Positions 1-11,324 of a stretch of DNA of 64,000 nucleotides are shown piece after piece. The notes beneath the pieces were generated by a model that searched no databases, was not told where the DNA came from, and worked only from the letters and a program-made list of their open reading frames with translations. The DNA is taken from contig NC_047064.1 of NCBI RefSeq assembly GCF_902459465.1, forward strand, positions 2,196,762-2,260,761, given 5' to 3'. Position 1 is the stretch's first letter; every line of letters begins with the position of its first letter. This DNA is from Asterias rubens. Taxonomy: Eukaryota > Echinodermata > Asteroidea > Forcipulatida > Asteriidae. The position numbers and the translations under genes are program-made.

Positions 1-1225
1 GTGCAAACAGGTACCTGGGGAGGAGTGGCTTTTATCTGTCGTAGAAAACCATCAAAGGTATATTGAATGAGCTTTGCAACGTGATACATTTTCTCCTTTC
101 TTTTTCTTTTTCGCATTGCAGAATGGTGTAAAGCGAACAACTGATGACGGACACCAATTCTTAGGACTGCAATTTTATGAAATACTTTGTTTTGAAATAT
201 CTTGTGGAAACACATCGTGAAATATAACGATCACATCTGTTAATTGAAATGTTTCGTGGGAGATTCCTATATAACGTACACGACAACATTGATTTATTCT
301 TTAATGTTGGTCGCAACAGTACCACATTTGACTCCATTTTGATGTTTACTTCTCTTTCAACGTCCAGTAAATTAAAGACTAATTTTTATGATATGTTGTA
401 GTGTTTTAAGTAGATAACCGTGCAAAACTGTAGGGATGTAGTCTTTCCCGGGTTGACCTTAGCAAACTGACGTAACAACCATTTATGCCCTTTTCCTTAT
501 ATTCGTCCCTCTTTCACATCATAATTCTATATTTTACCTGTAAAATACCCTGAAAACTTACTCTTATCACCTAGACTACTTTTTCTTAACAAATCTTTGG
601 TTACATTGACACCGTCGAGATGTTTTATTGGTCCTTGGTTCTATTTACTTCACGCGTCTGCTGAACCTCCCCTTTTCATCCTTCACAATCACGAGGGCGT
701 CAAACGTCTTGAAGGCAATTAAGACTAACTGAAGGGCCTCTCTTCCGCCCTCGAGTCTCGTAGAAAGGTGTTCAAAATACCCGCCGGTGTGTGCTCAGAA
801 ATGTGATCTGCTTACCTTGTGTGATCTGCACGTTAGATCAATATCAAAGACTTGCACTGTGCTTTTTTTCCCCCGCCCAATGGCTTGATGCTGTGACATA
901 CAATGAATACTGATCGCAAGGGGTTTCATTAATATAGACGTTATGACTTGTTCTTTTATCTTTGGTTGATGTAGACAATAGTCTTGCTATCACTAACCGC
1001 CCCCCCCCCTCCCAACCACTCCACTCACCCAGTCCGTCTTCAGTGACGTGTTGACGCGATCAGTCTCAAATAGCAGTTTTTGTAACAAGGGACTTCAATT
1101 GTTAGTGAATTTTCGCAAGTGTTCAATTCAGAAATAGTTTAATCAAAAACTGTTATCTCTGATTAAAAAACTTGCAGGCATGTAGTAATTTTTTTCTGGT
1201 ATGTTTTTGTTATTGTGTTTAGTTT
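1..1225. other. Intergenic, no gene seen
   Basis: I see no open reading frame of convincing composition, no splice-bounded exon and no RNA gene on either strand. A C-rich run lies near 1000-1012. The rest is AT-rich unique-looking sequence. Confidence 0.5.
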
Positions 1226-1249
1226 TTGAGATGGGAGGTGACATCTTTA

Positions 1250-1450
1250 GGTTCATTTAGTGGTTTCTTCCCTGACCTTAATGTCAGTAGTCCCCGGTTC
1301 GAATCCCGAACCAGAGCATTGAGTGTGAATGATCTTTATCAGTCCTTTAAGTGGCAGTATGGGGTTTTCTCAAACATATCTAGAGCGGTTTGCAGTGCTG
1401 TGGTCGCTTTAGAGGAGCCATACACTGAAATAAACACTTTTTTCTGCAAA
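1250..1450 (+). repeat. SINE-like fragment with tRNA-type B box
   Basis: The segment contains CCCCGGTTCGAATCCCG, which matches the RNA polymerase III B-box core GGTTCGAATCC. Just upstream is a 'tggtttcttccctgacctt' stretch that resembles the 86-bp tandem units at 7156-7516. I read it as a lone, diverged relative of that family, probably derived from a tRNA SINE. The 88-codon open frame across it has no recognisable domain and is not called as a gene. Confidence 0.4.
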
Positions 1451-1492
1451 AACATTTACAAACATTTGGGGTTTTTAACACCCCCATATTAA

Positions 1493-3780
1493 TTTTGAGT
1501 CTCTCTCTATAACAATTGAAATATATTTCATGTTACACTTTTTCCACAAGTCATATTTTTGACTTCTGCTAATTCATATTAAGAAATATTCCAAGTCATT
1601 TGGGCCGGCCACATTATGGTTATTCATAATTATGATTTATAATTATGACTTTCTGTTCTCAAAAACCTTGAACGCTTCCGGAGTTTGTCTTGCGACTCAC
1701 ATATCTTTTTGGGCGAGTTTCATTAGGTCGAGATGACCAACATTCTCCAAAGCTCTTACCGCGTATTCATAAATCAATCTCCGGTAATCATTGCTATTTA
1801 TCTTTTGTTAGAGCAGGAAGTGCCTTCATAATTATTTCGTCTCCGAATTATGTTTATTTCGTTCGTTTTAAAGCAAAAAAGATGCAGCTCTCCATAGTTA
1901 ACAAACCGGGGTCCACTTAACAAAACTGACTATGTATGACTATGACTACGTATAATTGCAACACAAATCACTAAGGGACAAATCATTACATTTCTCATGC
2001 AGCACCGGTTTATATTTGCAGTGAAAATAGGTAAGCATGTTGAATCAGTTATAAATTTTATAACTTTTAATTCAAGTTAATATCGGTGGTTGGACTCAAT
2101 ACTATTTGCAACTATTTGTTCTCCATTATTATTATAGTTCTAAAAACTCCCGGGTCAGAATTGTGACCCAGATTTGGGATCCAAGTGGGCGTTTTGAGTT
2201 AGGGTTAAATAGCGACCCGGAAGCTGGTTAACAAATAGGATTTTAACTCAGATCCTGCTACGGTTTTACCCCTTCCTGTGTAATTGTTTTAAACATATTC
2301 CGTTAGTTTGGGGTGTAATTGCAAATGTGTGCAATAAAGAAAGTCCTTATTATGAAAACTGGTCATACAAATATTAATAAGCATTTTGTAATTCTGCTGC
2401 TTTAACGCCTCTGCTTTTCTTCGTAAACTTATAAATCGCCCGAGAAGCCGGAATTTTAAAATGTTCAAGAAAAATTGTGGAATCACGAGGTTGCATCCGT
2501 TTATGACAAAATAAGAAACTTTGACAATTGTAACTGTAAAAGATTCCAATATCTACTGTAAATAAACATTTATTTCGAGTTCGTGTACTTTCAGTTGGCT
2601 TGTGTTGTCTTGCTGATTGAATTACATTGTGCCATATATCTTACATTTTTTTCCCATAAAAGACGTTGAATGTCTCTGTCTTGGTTGAAACAAATCTTAC
2701 AAAGATATCGAAGGGCGCTTTTAGTTGTATGTCTGCTTAAGATGAAATCTCAGAACAAAATGAGCCCACCACACTCATATTTGAGTGGTCATACTTATCC
2801 GTTGCCAACACCTACTGTCTACACCTTGTTGCGTCAATATCACAATCCTTTGGACAAGTCTTCCTATTGGACAATAATCTTCCTGCGATCAACCAATCAA
2901 ATAGCCGCATGGTCACTGTATAAGAACAATGACGACTGAATAAGACTTTACAGTGACGTGTATGTGGGGTAGCATTGAAATGGCCTGATTGGTTGACCCG
3001 TGGGAGGAAGTACAAGCGACTGGAGGTGTTTAATTACATTTGCCTCTGGCGAGGAGGATGTTGTGCAGAAATACAACCTCGTTCATACCAGAGTACAACA
3101 AAGTCATTCAATCAACAGTACTCAGTGATGCGAACATGTTTCCTGTCTTATCAAAGTGACTTCCAGTCACTCTCACATTTGTATTTTATTTGCGCGGTAT
3201 TCGATCGGCATACCAGCAAAATATGTATTGTACATGCCGCACCAACAGGGAAGCGATTGTTTCAGAGCAAGTTTGTGAGCGAGTATTATTCATTAAAACA
3301 AGGATGCAGCGCCGTGGTTTAACTGAAACGTACACATGGCGAATACAAGTGGTAGAGCTTTTGTAACGAAAATTGAATCAAACATAAACACAATATTAAA
3401 CAGTTTTCGACCACTCATATTCTAATATTCGTTTTAATTGGATGATTGGTTGGCCTGCACACTACAACGTGTCCATTCATCACTCGATAAAATCTGTATA
3501 GTTTTACAGTTATCTGTCTGGCTATCTTCTTTCGGATAAGCTCTACAGACCATGGTGAACATGGTATGTGAATTTGTAATGTGGTCACTACAAGCCGTGT
3601 GACGGTGTCCTTGTCGAAGTACATGTGTATGGGTTCCTGGTCGCATGTTGGTGTGGTGGTCCTAGCTTGTGTGTCGGAGTCATGTAGTCCTGTTGAGGAT
3701 GTTGCCCAGCCTTCTTTCCATCGATTCAAGGTTCATGAAGGGAAAGGAGGGTGACTGGTAATTATGTGGAGCGCTTCCAG
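1493..3780. other. Intergenic, no gene seen
   Basis: Short open frames occur on both strands, but none has family motifs, splice signals in register or a plausible start context. A GTGACCC/GGGTC-rich stretch at about 2145-2220 resembles one near 7740-7900 and may be an old repeat. Confidence 0.45.
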
Positions 3781-3839
3781 AGGCAAAGTTCTTGTGGTTC
3801 AACCTACTGCTGATTTGTGGATCAAGGATGGATGGCACT

Positions 3840-4275
3840 TAGGTTGTTTGGGTTCAAGTCCAGGAAACTAGCCACTGATCCAAAGAGCTATCGACCAGCA
3901 TCTCCAATCCCCACTCCTACATATACAAGCAGGATACTGATGTCATCGAGGTGAAGATACCACATGTTCAATCTGGCTTTCGATAAAGGTCGCAAGAATG
4001 CTCCTTCCATATTAAACTAGAGCTTAGTGCAGTCTTTATCGATCCCACTGCTGCTACTGTTTGACATCGTGGGGTCGATCTCCCAGAAACCTTGTGCAAA
4101 TCACAATGCACTGAATTCAAAACCGCACTGTCATTCTTGAAACTCCAAACAAGACTTAAAGGTGGTACCCCACAAGACTCCATTTTGTCACCAATTTACT
4201 TCAAGAACCCTGCAGCGAGGCTCCTCTGTCTGGTTGCAAGGCTTATTATGGTTCATTGTCGGTATCTGCTGACAA
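3840..4275 (+). pseudogene. Degenerate non-LTR retrotransposon reverse transcriptase
   Basis: Conceptual translation on the plus strand, allowing frame changes and stops, shows the order of conserved LINE reverse-transcriptase blocks. First comes TDPKSYRP (about 3870-3900), then a QSGFR block (about 3968-3983), then AVFIDPTAA-V with a following HRG (about 4030-4075). Last is GGTPQDSILSPIYFK (about 4161-4206), the counterpart of the family's G-PQGS-LSPLLFN block. At least two in-frame stops and frame changes break it, and the catalytic YADD box is not recognisable. It is therefore a dead fragment of a Jockey/CR1-like element. The family assignment rests on motif order only. Confidence 0.7.
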
Positions 4276-4797
4276 TGATTTCCATAATCAGATGGTGTTT
4301 TTTTTTTGCATTTTCAACAATTATGTCATTCAATTGTGTTGTTTAGATGTAGGCCTACATGTATTTCCTGGGCTAGTTTTTAAGCTTACTTGTTTGATAA
4401 CTATAGAATTAAATGATAGTTTTATTTTGTCTGGCTTGGTCCAGAGAATATCATGGCATATCAGCTGACCAGTTTCAGCATGTAGCGAAGGGTCCAAGGT
4501 TCTGAAAGCAGGATGCAACATGTGAAAATTAGGTTCCCTTTCCAGTAAGATTGCTTGGTGGCGCGCTTTATTGTTCACCGACCGAGTTTTTGCCGATGTC
4601 GTATAGTGAGAGACCTGCGACAACTCGCGTTTATAGACCACTTCGTGTACCCGCTGTCACCTCGCCCAACCCGAATGGATTGAACGATAATGTGAAAATA
4701 CAGTTGACAGGTTTGTTTGCTGGTTATTCAGCAAGTATATCAAGCTGAAACATTTCACATGTGATTTTTATTGTATCTTTATTTTAAAGTATTACCC

Positions 4798-5182
4798 TTA
4801 AAGACACTGGACACTATTGGTAATTGTAAAATACCAGTCTTCTCACTTGGTGTATCTCAACATATGCATAAAATAACAAACCAGTGAAAATTTGAGCTCA
4901 ATTGGTCGTCAAAGTTGCGAGATAATAATGAAAGAAAAAATACTCTTGTCACACGAAGTTGTGTGCGTTGGGATGGTTGATTTCAAGACCTCAAATTCTA
5001 AATCTGAAGTCTCGAAACCAAATTCGTGGAAAACCACTTCTTTCTCGAAAACTATGTCACTTCAGAGGAAGCCGATTCTCCCAATGTTTTATACCATCAA
5101 CCTCTCCCCATAACTCATTACCAAGTAAGGTTTTATGCTGATAATTATTTTGAGTAATTACCAATAGTGTCCACTGCCTTAA
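4798..5182 (+). mobile_element. TTAA-flanked MITE, family A (copy 1)
   Basis: The copy starts TTAAAGACACTGGACAC and ends GTGTCCACTGCCTTAA, giving inverted termini of about 25 bp next to TTAA. The interior holds the family hallmarks: 'cacacgaagttgtgtgc', a central inverted pair around GAGAC(C)TCA, and an ATTACTC/AATTACC end. It is about 385 bp and non-coding; short open frames across it are by-products. Orientation B (GACACTGG end first) is recorded as plus throughout this list, orientation A (GGCAGTGG end first) as minus. Confidence 0.85.
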
Positions 5183-6790
5183 GTCAGCACTACGTTGACA
5201 TGGAAACAATATATGACCCCATCTAGAAATAATGTGATTTGGATTTTAGCTTAATAAAATATCATCCACACACTTCGATCAGAAGCAGAGTGACCGTCAC
5301 TTTGATTACTACAACTCACTACTTTTCTCAATATTTCAATTTCTAAAAAACGTTCAAAGAAATTCGGTCAAGTGCAACAATGTCCAGCTGCCCAGAGTAT
5401 TAAAGGCCAAACCAAAAGAAGATATCACTTACGCTGGGGCTTTAGGAGTGGCTCCTTCCGATTATTTTGCCGTCTGACTGAGAAAGGAAACTAAATACCG
5501 AAGGCTTATTTGACTGAAATCTCGATTTGACTGTTAATTTATTTATATTGTATGAATGCGAATGGCAAACTCGTTCTCAAGGGTGTGCGATCCCATCGCG
5601 CCCTTTGTTACAGTATGTAGCGCTCGATTGTAACGTTTAGTCGGGTTTCCCTTGAGAACGACGATGGATCTTTTACCCGCGCCTATTTTGAAAATGCAGA
5701 CTCTTGTGAGCAAAAAGCTGGTTAATCTTTTTATATTTAGAAATTTTATTTCACTTAAATAGCTTTGACAGCTTATACAGACTATTTATATGCACACACA
5801 GGACAACAAATTACGTTCACCCTGTAGAACTTTATGCAGTGACGTCATCACGCCGCCATCTTTAATTTAGTGGTAAGGTGAATATGCAGCAATGAAAACG
5901 TCAATCTATTATACAAGCAGCGCACAAGACGGACCATCGAGCAAACTCTAGGAGAGGGCGCCCTACTCTAATGACGTCACGCGCACCTAGTCTGTTTAGC
6001 ATCTTGTTGAACCAAAGGAGAATTGTGAACATATTATTTTAAAGTCGATATTTTCCCAGTTTCACAAAGCTAAATTAGCACTCGGGGAACATTAACCTGT
6101 TCTGTCAACTATCGACTTTGTAGACGTGTATCCAGACGGAAAAGTTACACATTAATTCAGGGTGCCACTCTCTTTGATCCATGTTCATGGTAACTTGTGA
6201 CGTGTTTGACTTCTTGGGACGAGCATAAGAAGTTTTGAATAAAAGATTGGTCCAATTCGACCAAGCAGAATCTACTGTTGGAACATCCTACACTGTAGTA
6301 TTTATAAAGTGAACAACGTAATTAAAGTCTATACCAAGTCTAAATTTAGAAGCGGTCAAAGTAAACGAGGATGCCTCCATCCCATAATACTGTAAACTAA
6401 ACCTGAAGTGGTTCTTTGAAGGGTCGTCTTCTCAACAGCTTTACGGTAATGGCGTCACCTTCGCTTAGCCAAAGGGCTGAGTCCTACACTAATATTATTC
6501 GTCACACACCACTTTCGCGCCCTTAACAAAACACCAATAAAGATCGAGGGCTTTCAGGGGAAGATAGTGATCTTCAAGTTTAAGCCCTCAATGTATCAGA
6601 CAAAGGTGTGACGAAGTATGATGCGAAACAAGTAACGATCAGTGGTTATCAAAAATGCAAGAGTTATATATTTTTAACAATGAGTGAGCTTAGCACATCA
6701 GAATGGCTCCCTGAGGTCATCTTTGGTAGCATGGTATCCTTGTACCGAACAGGGCCAAATTTAGAACTGCAAATAAGCTGCAATTATTAA
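5183..6790. other. Intergenic, with a small foldback at 5571-5664
   Basis: CTCGTTCTCAAGGG near 5571 is matched in inverted orientation by CCCTTGAGAACGA near 5650, giving a foldback of about 95 bp. I see no gene in the remaining sequence. TGACGTCA-like and GTGACGTC motifs recur near 5840 and 5975, but nothing ties them to a promoter. Confidence 0.4.
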
Positions 6791-6799
6791 TTAACTGCT

Positions 6800-6945
6800 A
6801 AGCAGAAATGAGCAGGATACCAGTCCCAAATTGTAAACGTGACATGGTAGCTTCGCTGGTAACCTTATCCTGGTAAGAAAATTGTTGTTGCTTTTAGCTA
6901 ACTTTTGTGCTTAAAAGGGTCTATGAAATTGGGCCCGGTAGTTTA
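6800..6945. mobile_element. Fragment of GGGCCCAATTTCAT foldback family (family E)
   Basis: The segment begins with CTGCTAAGCAGAAATGAGCAGG and ends TCTATGAAATTGGGCCCGG. These match the two ends of the foldback elements at 7909-8156 and 31932-32180. The left end is eroded. It is non-coding. Confidence 0.5.
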
Positions 6946-7155
6946 ACAAGTTTCTGCTATTAGCAAAAAATTGCCGGATACCATTCACAGATAGCACATG
7001 TAGAATGGTATTTAGTTTGTAATCTTATTGTGGTCAACGTAGTTTTGTGCTTAGCTACTTTTTGTGTTTAAGCAACTCTAAAAAAAAAAATTGGGCTACG
7101 ATACACCACTCAGATTCGCCTGAGACTCAGATGGTTGTATACATCTGTTGTGTTC

Positions 7156-7516
7156 GGTTCGAATCCCCACCACGGACTTAGTCATGAGTAATAGGGGTGG
7201 CTTATTGGTTTCTTTTCCTGCCTTTCACCTATGTGGGCCCCGGTTCGAATCCCCACCACGGACTTAGTCATGAGTAATAGGGGTGGCTTATTGGTTTCTT
7301 TTCCTGCCTTTCACCTATGTGGGCCCCGGTTCGAATCCCCACCACGGACTTAGTCATGAGTAATAGGGGTGGCTTATTGGTTTCTTTTCCTGCCTTTCAC
7401 CTATGTGGGCCCCGGTTCGAATCCCACCAAGAACATAACCGTGGGTATCATGTTTGCTCTTTTTTTTTGTTTTTTTTATTCCTACCTTTCACCACAGTGG
7501 ACCCCGGTTCGAATTC
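7156..7516 (+). repeat. 86-bp tandem array with repeated tRNA-type B boxes
   Basis: GGTTCGAATCC begins at 7156, 7242, 7328 and 7414, exactly 86 bp apart, and a diverged GGTTCGAATTC follows at 7506. The first three full units between these points look virtually identical, so the amplification is recent. Each unit carries a perfect match to the internal polymerase III B-box consensus but no obvious A box at tRNA spacing. A 170-codon open frame crosses the array and its flank. It reflects the repeat lacking stops and is not a gene. Confidence 0.85.
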
Positions 7517-7908
7517 AACTATAGAATGGGATTCGTGTATTGTTGTTGTTGTTGGTGGTGGTGGTTTGGGTTTTTTTTTCCGGTTTTCCAAATCTCCAAT
7601 TTTCCTGCCAATCTCTGCAATTATTAACAACATTATTGAAACACTGCGTCATTCTGTTTCACATGTACTTGATTTGATGTTTAATTTGCCAAATGTGACC
7701 CAAAAAACTTATAAAACCAAGCCACCACACACTCAAACATTTTGGGGTGAGAACTTGACCCGGATTCCGGGTTCCATAGTCACGAATCCTTTCTGGGTCA
7801 GTGTTCCCCAAGAATCTGAGTCAGAATGAACCCGAAATGGGTCAGATTGACGTAGAATCCTAGTGAGAAATTTTGTTTACCAGTTTACGGGTCAGCCTGA
7901 CACAGTTG

Positions 7909-8156
7909 GGTCCAATTTCATAGAGCTGCTAAGCACACAAATTTGCTAAGCATGAAATTTCTGCCTTGATAAAACAGGATTACCAACCAAATTTCCTTGT
8001 GATTTTCACGACAAGCAAAGAAGAGCTGATTACCATCAACAAGCAATATAAAACAAATGGAAATTTGATTGGTAATTCTTTTCTTTATCAAGGAAGAAAC
8101 TTAATGTTAAGCAATTTGTCTTTGTTTTGCTTAGCAGCTCTATGAAATTGGGCCCT
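7909..8156. mobile_element. Foldback MITE, family E
   Basis: The left end GGGTCCAATTTCATAGAGC and the right end GCTCTATGAAATTGGGCCC are inverted copies. Inside, GCTAAGCAC/TGCTTAGCAG and 'aaatttcc'/'ggaaattt' blocks also pair, so nearly the whole ~248 bp can fold back on itself. It has no coding capacity. Related copies are at 31932-32180 and 62813-63047. Confidence 0.75.
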
Positions 8157-8159
8157 GAT

Positions 8160-9090
8160 CTGTCAGACCCCTCTGTAACTCGGATTGCGGCTGATTTCTG
8201 AACCGAGAGTTCGTATAAACAATTAGTTGCAGTTTTCTCATCACTGTAACCAGTGTTCCCATAATTTGCTTCTTTATTGTGTTGATTATGAAACTCTTCC
8301 AAGACACAATGACGTAAACAGTTCATCAATTAAGAAGAAATAAAAAAAAAAACTTGAAGTAAATATGATAGGCCTATTTCTTATGAGCACAAAGACGCAG
8401 TAAATCAATTCAGAACAGCAAGTATCCCGTTACAGACTTTATTGAAAGAGGAATTTAAAAAGCATCCTGCAGAATGAACTTAAAAATTCCCCGGTCAGTG
8501 GGAGAAGAAAAAAACCGCAAACTGAAGGCAAATAATATGAACTGTGCATTTCTAGAGTAGACGATTTCTCCAAAAAAATGTGGCAGTTTTTTTTTTGCAG
8601 CAGTAATAAGCTACGACGCCTTTGTTAGCAGATATTAATTTAACAAGTCTCTGGTACTGTATATGAGTCCAATTCGATTACGTCAGTTTCATGCTTGGTC
8701 AAATTTGTTTTTTAGAAAACAACCCGGCCGCTTTTTCCATCTCTCATACATGCGTACACAGTTTCAATTACTTTCACTCCAAATTTATGTTCAGTCATGT
8801 GAATGACCTTTTTTTGTATTTTATTTTTCTTATTCATGTGACTGAAATATGTCAGAAAAGGCCTACCTAGGGTCGATAAATACTAGATGACCAAACAATG
8901 ACGAAACCCCATACCACGAGTAATGAAGATGACGTTTTCATAAGAAATTAAAAGCCATCAATCTTCAATTCCAACTAAGACAAGTACATCCATCTTTGTC
9001 CCTGGGAATTTGTTGTCAATGTGGAGAGGATACTTTCCATCAATGCCAGTGGCACTCTAAGCTTAACATGATATGGGCACTGTTAGAAGG
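8160..9090. other. Intergenic, no gene seen
   Basis: AT-rich sequence without recognisable exons or RNA genes. No repeat was identified in it. Confidence 0.4.
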
Positions 9091-9299
9091 AAAAACCTGT
9101 TAATTTAAATTTCTGTCGGTTGGGCGCAAATTCAAGTGTCGCAATTGTGTCCAAACACCCCGCACTCGCGCTGCCGAGAGGGGTTCTTTCTTTACGAGTA
9201 TGAAACGCCGGGCTGGCAGCGAGTATACGCCAATCTGACATTTTTGGTTTGACGGAGCAGACTGTATCATCCCTTTTCACGATTAGTCCCACAATCCAT

Positions 9300-9528
9300 A
9301 CTTTGTGCTATACTTCAAGACGGTGTGTGTGGGATTGAGTGTCTTTTCACATGAACACTGTATCGCTTCAGCATCGGAGAATCTTATCGATTAACAACTG
9401 AGACGGTATTGGTACCAACCTCAACGTTTCCAGAGATTTTTTGGAGCGCCTTAAAATCTTCAACTGAAGTTTCTTCACCTTGATTGGGATTCGATTTATA
9501 AGACAAAGATATTTCTTAAGAACTAAAG
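9300..9528 (+). other. Possible 5' non-coding exon
   Basis: A strong donor (G|GTGAGT) follows position 9528. The sequence before it is richer in C+G than its surroundings. It has only a short upstream open frame starting near 9350. If spliced to the acceptor at 12838 it would be an untranslated first exon of the secreted-protein gene, with an intron of about 3.3 kb. This is inference from one splice signal and position; there is no direct evidence of transcription. Confidence 0.2.
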
Positions 9529-9717
9529 GTGAGTTAAAACACGTACTGTTCAAAGTTAGATGTTTTAATCATTCTGCACATCGTCTTAATTCTGAGCATT
9601 GGAACACCTATTTTTCGGTCCCAAATATTTCCTTTAAATGTTTTGTGTTGAAGCTATTGCACATTATTTGTAATAATTGACAGTGCAGTTTTTTATTGAA
9701 TAAATTTGTTGGTTTTG

Positions 9718-9893
9718 TTACTTTTGTTGTTGTTGGTGTTGGTGTTGCTGCTGCTGCTAATGACGATGTTGCTGCTGTTGTTGTTGTTGCTGTTGTTGGT
9801 TTTGTTTGGTTTTTGTTTTTGTTCTGGATTTGCTTTTGTTGTTGTTGTTTTCGTCGTCGTTGTTGATGTTGTTGTTGTTGTTTTTGTTGTTGC
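9718..9893. repeat. GTT/GCT trinucleotide microsatellite
   Basis: Imperfect GTT, GCT and GTC triplets run for about 175 bp. Long homopolymer-like open frames in several phases (poly-Gln/Asn/Thr or poly-Leu/Val) are products of this repeat, not genes. Confidence 0.9.
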
Positions 9894-10091
9894 ATTTCCA
9901 CACACATCCAACAAACATCTTAATTAAGAATGGATTGAACTTGAGTTCTTTGCACACAGTTCGACCCATTTAATCATTATCTTCTTTTGTTTCATAACAA
10001 AATCTGCAAGACAAAACATTTCACACAATGCCGTTGATGTTTGATGCGATTAACGATTTGGACACATTGTAAATCAGATATATTTTCCCCC

Positions 10092-10457
10092 TTAAAGGGA
10101 CGGTATATACGTTTGGTAATTACACAAAACAAATATTAACTTTAAAACTGACTTTGTAATAATCATTGGAGAGCTGTCGATAGTATAAAATTGTGGAAAC
10201 GACTACCTCTGGAATTACGTAGTTTTTGAGAAAGAGGTAATTTTCCTCTAAAATAATTCTAGCTAGAAGTCTTTTATTCCTATCTGAAAGCACACAAATT
10301 CGTCCAACAAGGTTGTTTTTTCTTTCATCATTTTCTCGCAACTTTGATGACCGATTGAGCCCAAATTTTTACAGGCTTGTCATGTTATGCTTTTGATGGG
10401 ACAGACCAAGTGAGAACACTGGTATTTGACAATTACCAAACATGTACAGTGCCTTTA
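10092..10457 (-). mobile_element. MITE family A, diverged (copy 2)
   Basis: It begins TTAAAGGGACGGTATATACG and ends TGTACAGTGCCTTTAG, with interior blocks matching the family in orientation A. Termini and interior have accumulated many substitutions, so it is an older insertion. Confidence 0.7.
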
Positions 10458-10931
10458 GATATATTTTTAAAATAGAAGGTCGAATGTCTGCAGAACAATG
10501 TCAGTAAAAAAAACTTGAACAATCGGGTCATCATTTCTCAACTCGGAATAATCAAGTAAAGATCAACCAGAAGTACAGATATTCAAACAAAAATAGGAAA
10601 TTCCTCAAAAAAAATTCACTAAACTTGGATTCAATTTTCAAGTTATTTATTGTTGCCCATTTAAAACTTAAAGTAGATTTTCATTTCAAAAATGTAGTAA
10701 AACCTTTTAACCATAATATATAAATGTGAAAAATTCGCTGACATACAAGTTAGCGTTCTGACGCTTTTTAGCGACTGCTCTTTCTTAAAATCATAATTAT
10801 TTACACCAAATAGTCCGTTGACTGGCATAGTTAAAAACGTATATCAAAGTATCTTTCGAATACTTTTACGATTTGTTTTCCCAATGTCAAGTCACCTCTT
10901 AGAATAACAGACAAACATAAGAAGTAGGTAC

Positions 10932-11324
10932 TTAAAGGAACTGGACACTATTGGTAATCACTCAAAATAATTGTTAGCATAAAAACTTACATGTTAACGA
11001 ACAATGGAGAGCTGTTGATAGTACAAAACGTTGTGAAAAACGGCTCCCTCTGAAGTAACGAAGTAATTGAGAAAGAAGTAATTTCTCACTTAAAAAAAAT
11101 TAATTGAATTAATTCGAGACCTCAGCCGAGGTGGTCTCGAATTCAAGCATCTGAAGGCACACAACTTGTGCGACAATGGTGTCTTTACTTCCATATACTC
11201 TCTCGCAACTTCGACGAACAATAAGTTCGAATTTTCTCAGGTTTTTTATTTGATGCATATGTTGAGGTACACCAAGTGAGAAGACTGGTCTTTGCCAATT
11301 ACCAAAGGTGTCCAGTGCCTTTAA
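10932..11324 (-). mobile_element. MITE family A (copy 3)
   Basis: TTAAAGGAACTGGACACTAT opens the element and GTGTCCAGTGCCTTTAA closes it. The central GAGACCTCA/GAGGTGGTCTC inverted pair is present. Orientation A, about 393 bp, non-coding. Confidence 0.82.

Noticed and set aside
3415..3729. 104-codon antisense frame
   Set aside because: No motif; it lies beside a decayed LINE and its composition is like that of the flanks.
7317..7829. 170-codon open frame on the plus strand
   Set aside because: It runs through the 86-bp tandem array, a poly-T stretch and a GGTGGT run; the protein has no domain and the repeat explains the lack of stops.
9608..9927. Poly-Gln, poly-Asn/Thr and poly-Leu/Val frames on both strands
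   Set aside because: All come from a GTT-type trinucleotide microsatellite in different phases.
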